Positions 1 to 6,157 of a DNA stretch of 9,170 nt are shown here, in pieces (the first letter of the stretch is position 1; each line of letters opens with the position of its first letter). Origin of the DNA: Candidatus Omnitrophota bacterium (GTDB lineage Bacteria; Omnitrophota; Gorgyraeia; 2-02-FULL-51-18). Location of the stretch: contig JAHFFL010000030.1 in NCBI GenBank assembly GCA_023247955.1, forward strand, positions 1 to 9,170, in the 5' to 3' direction. A program made the translations under genes and the position numbers. The notes beneath the pieces were generated by a model. That model made no database searches and was not told the origin of the DNA. It was given only the letters and a program-made list of their open reading frames with translations.

Positions 1-2
1 TT

Positions 3-452
3 GAAAATGATCTGGGAGTCAGACAGCTCCAGTTCAGGATAGAGAGCATGTTGAAACTGGCGGCCCGGAGCTATTCCGTCCGGACACAGAAGCTCTATGT
101 CGCGGGGACATCCGCCGGCGCAGTCACGGCGCTGGCGCTGATCTTGAGATATCCCGAAAAATACGAATCGGCGGGCCTGGTAAGCACCGGGCCCCTCAAT
201 TTCGAGACTGAGAACTACGCGCTCAACGCTTCAAGCAAGCGGTTTTATATCGCCCACGGCGAGCAGGATGAAGTGGTCCCCGTCGAGGGTGTCTTGGAAG
301 TGAGGAAATTTCTCGAACGCAACAATGCGGTCGTGAAATTTGTGTCGGTGCCCGGCGGGAAACACGATTTGCCGCCCAACGTCTACCGGTCCCTGCTGCG
401 ATGGATTTTTCCACCGCGAGACTTTTTGCAAAAGCTCAAAAGTTTTTTTTAA
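3..452 (+). CDS. Alpha/beta hydrolase (esterase/dienelactone-hydrolase-like), 5'-truncated
   Basis: C-terminal part of a serine hydrolase of the alpha/beta fold. The frame is open to the left edge of the window, so the true start lies upstream. The ATG at 48 is probably internal, because the preceding residues (QLQFRIESMLKLAARSYSV) look like the helix and lead-in that usually precede the nucleophile strand. The catalytic triad is visible in order: nucleophile elbow GTSAG (Ser codon 111-113), AHGEQDEVVP with the acid (Asp codon 267-269), and GGKHD with the His (codon 363-365). Spacing fits the phospholipase/carboxylesterase and dienelactone hydrolase group. The substrate cannot be told from sequence; no signal peptide can be judged because the N-terminus is missing. 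The gene ends in a run of eight T just before TAA, and folC begins 10 nt later, so the two are probably cotranscribed. Confidence 0.8.
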   Translation, partial: ENDLGVRQLQFRIESMLKLAARSYSVRTQKLYVAGTSAGAVTALALILRYPEKYESAGLVSTGPLNFETENYALNASSKRFYIAHGEQDEVVPVEGVLEVRKFLERNNAVVKFVSVPGGKHDLPPNVYRSLLRWIFPPRDFLQKLKSFF

Positions 453-462
453 AATTTTCCCC

Positions 463-1776
463 GTGAACACCCAGGAAGCCATGCAGTTTATCGATTCTCT
501 TCTCAATTATGAGAAGACCAGCTCGTTCAGTTATCCGCAGGCGATGGAGCTTGGCCGCATGCGCGCGCTCGCGGCGGCGTGGGGTGATCCTCACAACGCT
601 TACGAATCCGTGCTGATCGCCGGTTCCAAAGGCAAGGGATCCACGGCCGCGATCTTGGCGTCTATTTTGAACGCCGCCGGCATCCCCGCGGGGCTTTACA
701 CCTCCCCGCATCTCTCAGACGTGCGCGAACGCATTCAGGTCGGCGGGTGCTGCATTCCGGAAAGGCATTTCGTGGAATTAGTATCCCGAATGAGTGAGAC
801 GCTTGCCGAGCCGCGCTGGAAAAAAGACCCGCTGACTTATTTTGAGACGCTGACTACGATCGCGCTCGAGTACTTTCGGTCGCAGGGCGTGCGTGTCGCC
901 GTCTTGGAAGTGGGACTGGGAGGCCTTTTGGACTCGACGAACATCGCCCCCGCGAAAGTGGCGGGCATCACGCCCATCAGTCTTGAGCATACCGACAAAC
1001 TCGGCTGCACGATCGCCGAGATCGCCGCGCAAAAAGCAGGCATTATAAAAGGAGGCGAAACCGTCATTTCCGCAGAACAGCCGCCGGCCGCCGCAGCCGT
1101 GATTCAAAAAGCCGCGAAGGCCGGGCAGGCGAAGCTGGTGAGTGTAGGAAAGGAAATCACGGTGACCGGGAAAGAATTTGGAGAAAATTTTCAGACCTTT
1201 GACCTCCACACGCCTTACGGTGATTTCGACCGTTTGAAAATCGGTTTGCTTGGCGAGCACCAGATGAAAAACGCGGCGCAGGCCGTGGTGCTGGCCAAAG
1301 CGCTTGAGTGCAGGGCGGGTCTTCGGATTTCCGAGGGGGTGGTGCGAAAGGGTTTGAAGGCCGCGCATTGGCCCGGCCGGCTGGAGGTGATAGCCAACTG
1401 TCCGACTGTGGTCTTGGACGGCGCGCACAACGCCGACAGCGCGCAAAAACTTAAGGCGGCGCTTGCAAGGCATTTCCGGTTTGAGCGTTTGATCGTCGTG
1501 CTTGGTGTCTCTGGGGACAAGGACCTGCGGGGGATTCTCGACGCAGTCGCGCCGTCCGCGCGGTTTATTGTGGCAACCCAGTCTTCGCACGCCCGCGCGC
1601 GGGCCGCCGAGGAAGTAGCCAAGGCCGCCGGCGTTTTTAAGGCGGAGGTATTTTTGGAAAAAGAATCTTTCCGCGCGTTTGAGAAGGCGAACCGGCTCGC
1701 CACGCCGCAAGACTTGCTGCTTGTCACGGGGTCTTTATTTCTGGTGGGTGAGGCGGGAGAATATTGGCGGCGATGA
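463..1776 (+). CDS. folC: Bifunctional folylpolyglutamate synthase/dihydrofolate synthase
   Basis: Cytosolic ATP-dependent Mur-ligase-family enzyme that adds glutamate to dihydropteroate and to reduced folates. At 437 residues it has the usual family length. The P-loop GSKGKGST is at residues 54-61, followed by the folate loop region YTSPHLSDVRERI. LEVGLGGLLDSTN is the conserved Mur-ligase segment, and DGAHN at 319-323 marks the C-terminal ligase domain. The end (VTGSLFLVGE) is typical. The frame is open back to 340, but that extension lies inside the hydrolase gene and looks unlike FolC. I chose GTG at 463 because VNTQEAMQFIDSLLNYEK lines up with the usual FolC N-terminus. It has no clear Shine-Dalgarno. 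ATG at 481, with AGGA at 473-476, is the alternative. The stop overlaps the mnmE start (ATGA). Confidence 0.95.
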   Translation: MNTQEAMQFIDSLLNYEKTSSFSYPQAMELGRMRALAAAWGDPHNAYESVLIAGSKGKGSTAAILASILNAAGIPAGLYTSPHLSDVRERIQVGGCCIPERHFVELVSRMSETLAEPRWKKDPLTYFETLTTIALEYFRSQGVRVAVLEVGLGGLLDSTNIAPAKVAGITPISLEHTDKLGCTIAEIAAQKAGIIKGGETVISAEQPPAAAAVIQKAAKAGQAKLVSVGKEITVTGKEFGENFQTFDLHTPYGDFDRLKIGLLGEHQMKNAAQAVVLAKALECRAGLRISEGVVRKGLKAAHWPGRLEVIANCPTVVLDGAHNADSAQKLKAALARHFRFERLIVVLGVSGDKDLRGILDAVAPSARFIVATQSSHARARAAEEVAKAAGVFKAEVFLEKESFRAFEKANRLATPQDLLLVTGSLFLVGEAGEYWRR

Positions 1777-3173
1777 TCAAAGAATCCAATCGGGACACGA
1801 TTGTGGCGATCTCCACGCCGCCGGGAGAAGGCGGAATAGGGGTCGTGCGTTTGAGCGGTAGGGAAGCCATTTCCGTCGCGGATAAGATTTTTATCGCGAA
1901 AAACGGCGGAAAAATAAAGGACCAAAAAAGCTTTACCGTGCGCTACGGCCGCGTCGTGTCTTTCCATGAACCTTCGCGTATGATTGACGAGGCGCTGCTT
2001 CTGGTGATGCGCGCTCCCAAGAGCTACACCTGCGAGGACATGGTCGAGATCAGCGTGCATGGCGGCGCGGGTGTGCTCGAGGCGGTTGTGGAGTCGGCGG
2101 TCCGTGCCGGCGCGCGCATGGCCGGCGCGGGAGAGTTTACCAAGCGCGCTTTTTTAAACGGACGGCTGGACCTGCTTCAGGCGGAGGCGGTGCTTGATCT
2201 CATTCAGGCCAAGACGGAGTTGACCAGGCGTTCGGCCGCCTCCCAGTTGGAAGGAGCTCTGACCGCGAAAGTGCGTGCCGTTCAGGGGCAGCTCGTCGAG
2301 ATCCTCAGTCATTTGGAAGCCGCGATTGATTTCCCGGAAGAGGGGATACAACCGGAGCCGCTTTCGGCGGTGCAAAACCGGCTGCGGGAAATTTCGGAAG
2401 AGCTAAAAGAACTTCTGGCTGCTTCCCAAACAGGAATATTGGCCAAGCGCGGCCTAAAGGTTGTCATCGCCGGCAGGCCCAATGTAGGCAAGTCCAGTTT
2501 GATGAACGGACTGACCCATTCGCCGCGCGTGATTGTCACTCCTTATCCGGGTACGACACGCGACGTGGTGGAGGAAACCATTCAACTCCGGGGTTTTCCG
2601 GTGCATCTGTCGGATACGGCGGGCATACAAGACACGGACCACCCGATAGAAAAAGAAGGAATTGAGCGCTCAAAAAAAGCTTTGGAACAAGCGGATCTGG
2701 TGCTGTTTGTTCTGGATGGCAGCCGGCCCTTGAGTACGGAAGACCGGGCGCTGTTTGAAATTTTACCGGAAAAGACAAAGCGGATATTTGTGATCAACAA
2801 ATCCGATTTGGTTAAAAAAATAAACGAGGTTGATCTTAAAACGTTGTTTCCAAACATGTCTGTCGTCGAAACCTCCTGCGTAAGAGAGAAGGGATTGGAA
2901 TCGTTAGAGGAGGAAATATTTAGATCAATTACCGGCGGAGTTCAGCTTACGGGTGAACAAATCATGATCAGTTCTCTTCGTCAAAAAGACCTGTTGGAAA
3001 AGACGCTTGAGTCCGTCAACGGCGCTCGGGAGGCCTGCCAGAGCGGCCTTTCGGCGGAGTTCTGCGCCGCTGACATCAGGGCGGCTTTGGAGAACTTAGG
3101 GGGACTGGTGGGGGATGTCGCCGCTGACGATGTTCTCGAGGTTTTATTCAGCCGATTCTGCATTGGGAAATAG
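1773..3173 (+). CDS. mnmE: tRNA uridine-5-carboxymethylaminomethyl(34) synthesis GTPase MnmE
   Basis: GTPase that, with MnmG (GidA), installs the carboxymethylaminomethyl group on wobble U34 of certain tRNAs, using a folate one-carbon donor. It has 466 residues, normal for the family. The N-terminal folate-binding domain is at about 1-118 (TIVAISTPPGEGGIGVVRLSG). A helical domain is interrupted by the G domain: G1 GRPNVGKSS from 234, G2 GTTRD 260-264, G3 DTAG 281-284 and G4 NKSD 342-345. The protein ends in FCIGK, whose cysteine is the family's conserved catalytic-site residue, so the gene is intact. The start is ATG 1773, overlapping the folC stop by four bases. An in-frame TTG at 1764 would add three residues (M/AA) and cannot be excluded. 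The coding sequence is noticeably richer in A and T around 2640-2960. Confidence 0.96.
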   Translation: MIKESNRDTIVAISTPPGEGGIGVVRLSGREAISVADKIFIAKNGGKIKDQKSFTVRYGRVVSFHEPSRMIDEALLLVMRAPKSYTCEDMVEISVHGGAGVLEAVVESAVRAGARMAGAGEFTKRAFLNGRLDLLQAEAVLDLIQAKTELTRRSAASQLEGALTAKVRAVQGQLVEILSHLEAAIDFPEEGIQPEPLSAVQNRLREISEELKELLAASQTGILAKRGLKVVIAGRPNVGKSSLMNGLTHSPRVIVTPYPGTTRDVVEETIQLRGFPVHLSDTAGIQDTDHPIEKEGIERSKKALEQADLVLFVLDGSRPLSTEDRALFEILPEKTKRIFVINKSDLVKKINEVDLKTLFPNMSVVETSCVREKGLESLEEEIFRSITGGVQLTGEQIMISSLRQKDLLEKTLESVNGAREACQSGLSAEFCAADIRAALENLGGLVGDVAADDVLEVLFSRFCIGK

Positions 3174-3185
3174 CGTCTGGAGTTC

Positions 3186-3214
3186 TTGCAGTAAACTTCA
3201 CTAACCTATATAAT
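3186..3214 (+). promoter_or_regulatory. Sigma-70-type promoter for the DUF212-to-signalling operon
   Basis: A perfect -10 hexamer TATAAT (3209-3214) lies 17 nt downstream of TTGCAG (3186-3191), which matches the first three bases of the -35 consensus. The spacing is optimal. It sits in the only real intergenic gap of the window, and predicted initiation near 3220-3223 would leave a leader of about 28 nt before the ATG at 3250. It probably drives the whole downstream gene cluster, since no further gap is large enough for an obvious second promoter. Inferred from sequence only. Confidence 0.7.
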
Positions 3215-3222
3215 ACGGTCTG

Positions 3223-3234
3223 TTTTAGCTAAAA
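3223..3234. promoter_or_regulatory. 12-bp perfect palindrome at the predicted transcription start (possible operator)
   Basis: TTTTAGCTAAAA reads the same on both strands and starts 9 nt after the -10 box, covering the predicted +1 region. That is a plausible place for a repressor dimer. It is AT-rich and short, so it may be chance, and without a GC-rich stem or a loop it is not a terminator. Confidence 0.3.
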
Positions 3235-3249
3235 GGGTGATAGAAATTT

Positions 3250-3714
3250 ATGACGCTTGGGAACTCCCACTCCGTTTTGGCTGAATTCGGCCGAAACAAA
3301 GTACTTTCGGCCACTTTCCTGGCGTGGTTTACGGCCCAGTTTTTGAAGGTCGTGATAGGCGTTATCCGGGATAAACGCTTCAATTTTAAGTGGTTTCTGA
3401 GATCGGGCGGCATGCCCAGCTCGCACGTGGCGCTGTCGATGTGCCTGACCACCTCGATCGGTCTTGAGCACGGGTTTGATTCGGGACTTTTCGCGGTGGC
3501 GTGCGGATTCGCGGTGATCACGATGTTCGACGCGCAAGGGGTACGCCGCCACAGCGGCAAGCAGGCCACGCTGCTCAACAAGATGCTGGAAGACATCTAC
3601 GCGCACAAGGGGCTTGAGGAATCCAAGGTCAAGGAACTTCTGGGTCATACCCCCGTGGAAGTATTTGCCGGCGGGACTTTGGGGATATTGATCGCCCTAC
3701 TCTTTTACCGCTAG
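3250..3714 (+). CDS. Divergent PAP2 family (DUF212) membrane protein, YuiD-like
   Basis: A 154-residue protein of the DUF212 family (Bacillus YuiD type, also found in plants), distantly related to PAP2 acid phosphatases. The family signatures are all present: GGMPSSHVALS near residues 53-63, then FDAQGVRRHSGKQATLLNKM, and ELLGHTPVEVFAGGTLGI near the C-terminus. Three hydrophobic segments, at about 20-37, 62-94 and 136-152, suggest an inner-membrane protein. GMPSSH resembles the PSGH motif of PAP2 phosphatases, but the other PAP2 motifs are not recognisable, so phosphatase activity on a lipid phosphate is only a guess. The start ATG is preceded by AGGGTGA (3234-3240) at 9 nt. It is the first gene after the promoter at 3186-3214 and lies 22 nt before the L,D-transpeptidase gene. 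Confidence 0.9.
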   Translation: MTLGNSHSVLAEFGRNKVLSATFLAWFTAQFLKVVIGVIRDKRFNFKWFLRSGGMPSSHVALSMCLTTSIGLEHGFDSGLFAVACGFAVITMFDAQGVRRHSGKQATLLNKMLEDIYAHKGLEESKVKELLGHTPVEVFAGGTLGILIALLFYR

Positions 3715-3726
3715 CCCAAATCGTTC

Positions 3727-3732
3727 GGAGGT
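3727..3732 (+). promoter_or_regulatory. Shine-Dalgarno GGAGGT for the L,D-transpeptidase gene
   Basis: A full GGAGGT, 4 nt before the ATG at 3737, is the strongest ribosome binding site in the window together with GGAGG at 5818-5822. It fixes the start of this gene and suggests good translation of an envelope enzyme. Confidence 0.7.
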
Positions 3733-3736
3733 CCGG

Positions 3737-4393
3737 ATGAGAAAAAAAGCGTTGTGGATTTTAGCGGCCGGTGTTTTTTCGGCCACGGCCTGTTTCGGAG
3801 AAGGCGTCCCATCCCCCGCGGCTGCTTTGGAAACGCCTTTATTTCAGCAATTTCTTTCCCCTAAGCCGGATGCCCATTCGCTGGTTTATGAAGTGCGGCC
3901 CGGCGACAACCTCACGCGCATCGCGAGAAAAAACGGCGTCACCGCCGATCTGATTCAAAGGGTCAATGGTTTGAAAAACAATCTGCTGCATCCCGGTCAA
4001 AAACTTAAAATTCCCACTTACCGGTTAAGTCTCGTGATCGACAAATCGCAGAATACGCTGATCCTGAAAGGGGATGAGAACATTTTAAAAACCTACGTGG
4101 TATCCACGGGGACCGATAATTCCACGCCGGTCGGGGTGTTCAAGATCACGGACAAACTTCTCAATCCCACGTGGTTTAAGGCGGGCGCGGTGGCGCCGCC
4201 CGGCAGCCCTCAGAATGTCCTGGGCACACGTTGGATGGGCATCAGCCAAAAGGGTTATGGGATACACGGGACGACGGAGCCGGAGAAGATCGGACAACAA
4301 ATCACCGCCGGTTGCGTGCGCATGCAAAATACCGACGTGGAAGAATTATATTCTTTGGTGCCGCCGGGAACCGAAGTGACGATAGTCGATTAA
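3737..4393 (+). CDS. LysM domain L,D-transpeptidase (YkuD family)
   Basis: Exported cell-wall enzyme of 218 residues. The N-terminus (MRKKALWILAAGVFSATAC) is a signal peptide. Cys19 sits in a weak lipobox-like context (ATAC), so a lipoprotein is possible but signal peptidase I cleavage near FGEG fits too. A LysM peptidoglycan-binding domain spans about 50-93 (VRPGDNLTRIARKNGV to HPGQKLKIP). The YkuD catalytic domain spans about 97-217, with His177 in GIHGT and the nucleophile Cys193 in TAGCVRM. Such enzymes make 3-3 peptide crosslinks or attach proteins to peptidoglycan; which of these applies cannot be seen. LysM followed by YkuD is a common arrangement. It lies in the periplasm or at the wall, while its gene stops one base before accA, so cotranscription is very likely. 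Confidence 0.93.
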   Translation: MRKKALWILAAGVFSATACFGEGVPSPAAALETPLFQQFLSPKPDAHSLVYEVRPGDNLTRIARKNGVTADLIQRVNGLKNNLLHPGQKLKIPTYRLSLVIDKSQNTLILKGDENILKTYVVSTGTDNSTPVGVFKITDKLLNPTWFKAGAVAPPGSPQNVLGTRWMGISQKGYGIHGTTEPEKIGQQITAGCVRMQNTDVEELYSLVPPGTEVTIVD

Positions 4394-4394
4394 A

Positions 4395-5438
4395 ATGATT
4401 ACGACGCTGGATTTTGAAAAGCCGATCGTGGAGCTCGAGAAAAAGATCGAAGAACTTAAGAATTTAAGCGCCGACGGCAATCTGGATTTGCAAGCCGAGG
4501 TGAAAAAACTCGAATCCGGCCTTTTGCATTTGAAGCGCGAGACCTATGCCAACATGACGCCGTGGCAGCGGGTGCAGATCGCGCGTCACCCGAAGCGGCC
4601 CTACACGCTGGATTACGTGCGGTTTATTTTTACGGATTTCGCGGAGTTTCACGGCGACAGGACTTTTGCGGACGACAAGGCAATGGTCGGCGGTTTTGCG
4701 CGTCTCGACGGGCATCCCTGCCTGGTGCTTGGCCATCAGAAAGGCCGCGATGCCAAAGAAAATATCATGAGGAATTTCGGAAGCGCCCACCCCGAAGGTT
4801 ACCGGAAGTCGATACGACTGATGAAGCTGGCCGAAAAGTTCGGTCTCCCCGTGGTGGCGTTTGTGGACACGCCGGGTGCTTATCCGGGCGTCGGCGCCGA
4901 AGAGCGGGGCCAGGCCTACACCATCGCTTTTAATATCCGGGAGATGGCCAGGATTCGGGTTCCTATCCTCGTGGCGGTGATCGGGGAGGGCGGTTCAGGC
5001 GGGGCCCTTGGCATAGGCGTCGGAGACCGCGTGGCGGTGCTTGAAAACGCTTATTATTCCGTGATTTCTCCGGAGGGATGCGCCGCTATTTTATGGAAAG
5101 ACAGGACCAAGGCCCCCGATGCCGCCGCTGCTTTACGGCTTACGGCAAAAGACCTTCTGGAGATGAAACTCATCGATGAGGTGATCAAAGAACCGCTGGG
5201 CGGTGCGCATCAAGATCCGGAGGTCACGGCCGAAGCGGTCAAGGCCTGGATCAAGAAAAGTTTGAAAGAAACCGTCGCCATGGATGCAATGGAGCTTGTG
5301 AGTCGGCGCTATGAAAAGTTTAGGAACATGGGTGTTTTTGAAGACGGAGTGGTCTCTCAAGTGATCCAAAAAGTTTCTACCGTCAAAACCAAACGCGAGA
5401 GAAAGCAACGTGAGAAGAGAATTTCAAGTTCCCAGTGA
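4395..5438 (+). CDS. accA: Acetyl-CoA carboxylase carboxyltransferase subunit alpha
   Basis: Alpha subunit of the carboxyltransferase that, with AccD, moves the carboxyl group from biotin-BCCP to acetyl-CoA, giving malonyl-CoA, the committed step of fatty acid synthesis. Typical blocks occur in order: MTPWQRVQIARHPKRPYTLD, HGDRTFADDKAMVGGFARLDG, GHQKGRD, AHPEGYRKSIRLMKLAEKFG, VDTPGAYPGVGAEERGQA, the glycine-rich GEGGSGGALGIG (197-208) and ISPEGCAAILWKD. An N-terminal helical segment, about 1-50, is normal. The 347 residues exceed E. coli AccA (about 319) because of a basic tail of roughly 30 residues after RYEKFRNMGVF, rich in K and R near the end. accD is not in the window. The ATG begins one base after the previous stop, with no strong Shine-Dalgarno, suggesting translational coupling. 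The 3' end overlaps the next gene by 29 nt. Confidence 0.97.
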   Translation: MITTLDFEKPIVELEKKIEELKNLSADGNLDLQAEVKKLESGLLHLKRETYANMTPWQRVQIARHPKRPYTLDYVRFIFTDFAEFHGDRTFADDKAMVGGFARLDGHPCLVLGHQKGRDAKENIMRNFGSAHPEGYRKSIRLMKLAEKFGLPVVAFVDTPGAYPGVGAEERGQAYTIAFNIREMARIRVPILVAVIGEGGSGGALGIGVGDRVAVLENAYYSVISPEGCAAILWKDRTKAPDAAAALRLTAKDLLEMKLIDEVIKEPLGGAHQDPEVTAEAVKAWIKKSLKETVAMDAMELVSRRYEKFRNMGVFEDGVVSQVIQKVSTVKTKRERKQREKRISSSQ

Positions 5439-5811
5439 TTTGTCCCAGATCCGCAAGACCAGTGATAGCGTCATGCGTTTTCTCAAGCCTTTGGGTTTGA
5501 ACGAGGCCGTGGTCTTTGATATCCGGTTGTGCCTTGAAGAGGCGCTAGTCAACGCGATGAAATACGGAAATAATCTTCAGAGCCATATCCCCGTTCAACT
5601 GGCCGTCGAATACAATAGGGAAAGGATCTCTATCGCCGTGCAGGACCACGGAAGCGGTTTTGACTTGGGGGAACTCGCGGACTGCACGCATGAGGACAAC
5701 CTCCTGAAGGCCCACGGCCGTGGAGTGTTTTTGATCCATCAACTGATGGATAGCGTCAGATACAATGAAAAAGGCAACGGCCTTCTCATGGTGAAGTCCT
5801 TACGTGGCTGA
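5410..5811 (+). CDS. RsbW/SpoIIAB-like ATP-binding protein (anti-sigma-type serine kinase)
   Basis: Small 133-residue cytosolic protein of the HATPase_c_2/RsbW class, the kinase component of partner-switching systems, which phosphorylates a STAS antagonist and sequesters a target. The GHKL boxes are all visible: N box EEALVNAMKYGN with Glu43 and Asn48, G1 box DHGSGFD starting at Asp79, and G2 box GRGVFLI at 103-109, followed by LMDSVRY. The size equals that of a stand-alone RsbW. The start is GTG at 5410, inside the end of accA, preceded only by a GAGA-type purine stretch; M-R-R-E-F-Q-V-P is a normal N-terminus for the family. The STAS gene follows after 16 nt. No sigma factor is nearby, so what this protein holds is unknown; binding to a sigma factor elsewhere or to the GGDEF-EAL protein are both possible. 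Confidence 0.9.
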   Translation: MRREFQVPSDLSQIRKTSDSVMRFLKPLGLNEAVVFDIRLCLEEALVNAMKYGNNLQSHIPVQLAVEYNRERISIAVQDHGSGFDLGELADCTHEDNLLKAHGRGVFLIHQLMDSVRYNEKGNGLLMVKSLRG

Positions 5812-5817
5812 GCAAAC

Positions 5818-5822
5818 GGAGG
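5818..5822 (+). promoter_or_regulatory. Shine-Dalgarno GGAGG that decides the STAS gene start
   Basis: GGAGG lies 5 nt before ATG 5828. The frame is also open to a GTG at 5804 that would overlap the previous gene, but that GTG has no ribosome binding site and would add eight residues (VAEQTEAG) outside the STAS fold. Confidence 0.75.
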
Positions 5823-5827
5823 CGGGC

Positions 5828-6154
5828 ATGGACGTAAAATTGTTTCGGGAAGGCGGCATCGCGGTGTTTCAGGTGACCGGGGAGATCAACATCGGGACTT
5901 CGCAGGAATTGCTTAAAATTTTTGAGAAGGAATCTTCCGGAAAAATCGTGGTGGACCTTGAAAAGGTGAACTACATCGACAGTTCAGGTCTTGCGGCACT
6001 GGTGGAGATGCTGAAAACAGTCAAGTCCCGCAGCGGTGGTCTCGGTCTTGCCGGCCTGTCGGACAAGGTCAGAAGTCTTTTTGAGATCACCAAACTGGAC
6101 AAGTTGTTTCCGATCTATACAAACCGCGCCAGGGCCCTGGCGGAGATGAAGTAG
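5828..6154 (+). CDS. STAS domain anti-anti-sigma factor antagonist (RsbV/SpoIIAA-like)
   Basis: A 108-residue single-domain STAS protein, the phosphorylatable switch partner of RsbW-type kinases. The fold starts at once (MDVKLFREGGIAVFQVTGEI) and carries the signature YIDSSGLAALVEM. Ser53, the second serine of DSSG, matches the serine phosphorylated in SpoIIAA and RsbV; Asp51 precedes it as usual. The C-terminal block SLFEITKLDKLFPIY is typical of the family. When unphosphorylated it should bind the kinase and release the kinase's target; the phosphatase in the next gene should reactivate it. It is terminated by two consecutive in-frame TAG codons (6152-6157), and the phosphatase GTG follows directly in the same frame. 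Family and role are well supported; the final target is not. Confidence 0.93.
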   Translation: MDVKLFREGGIAVFQVTGEINIGTSQELLKIFEKESSGKIVVDLEKVNYIDSSGLAALVEMLKTVKSRSGGLGLAGLSDKVRSLFEITKLDKLFPIYTNRARALAEMK

Positions 6155-6157
6155 TAG

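Noticed and set aside
422..450. Intrinsic terminator: CTTTT/AAAAG inverted repeat and T8 tract at the hydrolase end
   Set aside because: The stem is 5 bp of mostly A-T pairs, does not directly abut the T run, and lies within coding sequence 10 nt before folC, so termination there is unlikely.
340..462. N-terminal extension of FolC back to ATG 340
   Set aside because: The extra 41 residues are Cys-rich, lie within the hydrolase gene in another frame, and have no counterpart in FolC proteins.
778..1710. Long minus-strand open frame (about 310 codons) across folC
   Set aside because: It is a shadow of folC caused by high GC at codon third positions; its translation is rich in R and H with no domain, and folC itself is unmistakable.
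1215..2060. Minus-strand open frame of about 281 codons spanning the folC/mnmE junction
   Set aside because: It crosses two well-supported genes, has low-complexity Ser/Arg/Ala content and no family motif.
3174..3249. Terminator after mnmE or a small RNA/riboswitch in the gap
   Set aside because: No GC-rich stem followed by T is present; the gap is filled by the promoter and a short leader too small for a riboswitch.
5804..5827. GTG 5804 as the STAS start
   Set aside because: It has no ribosome binding site and adds residues outside the fold, whereas ATG 5828 has GGAGG at 5 nt.
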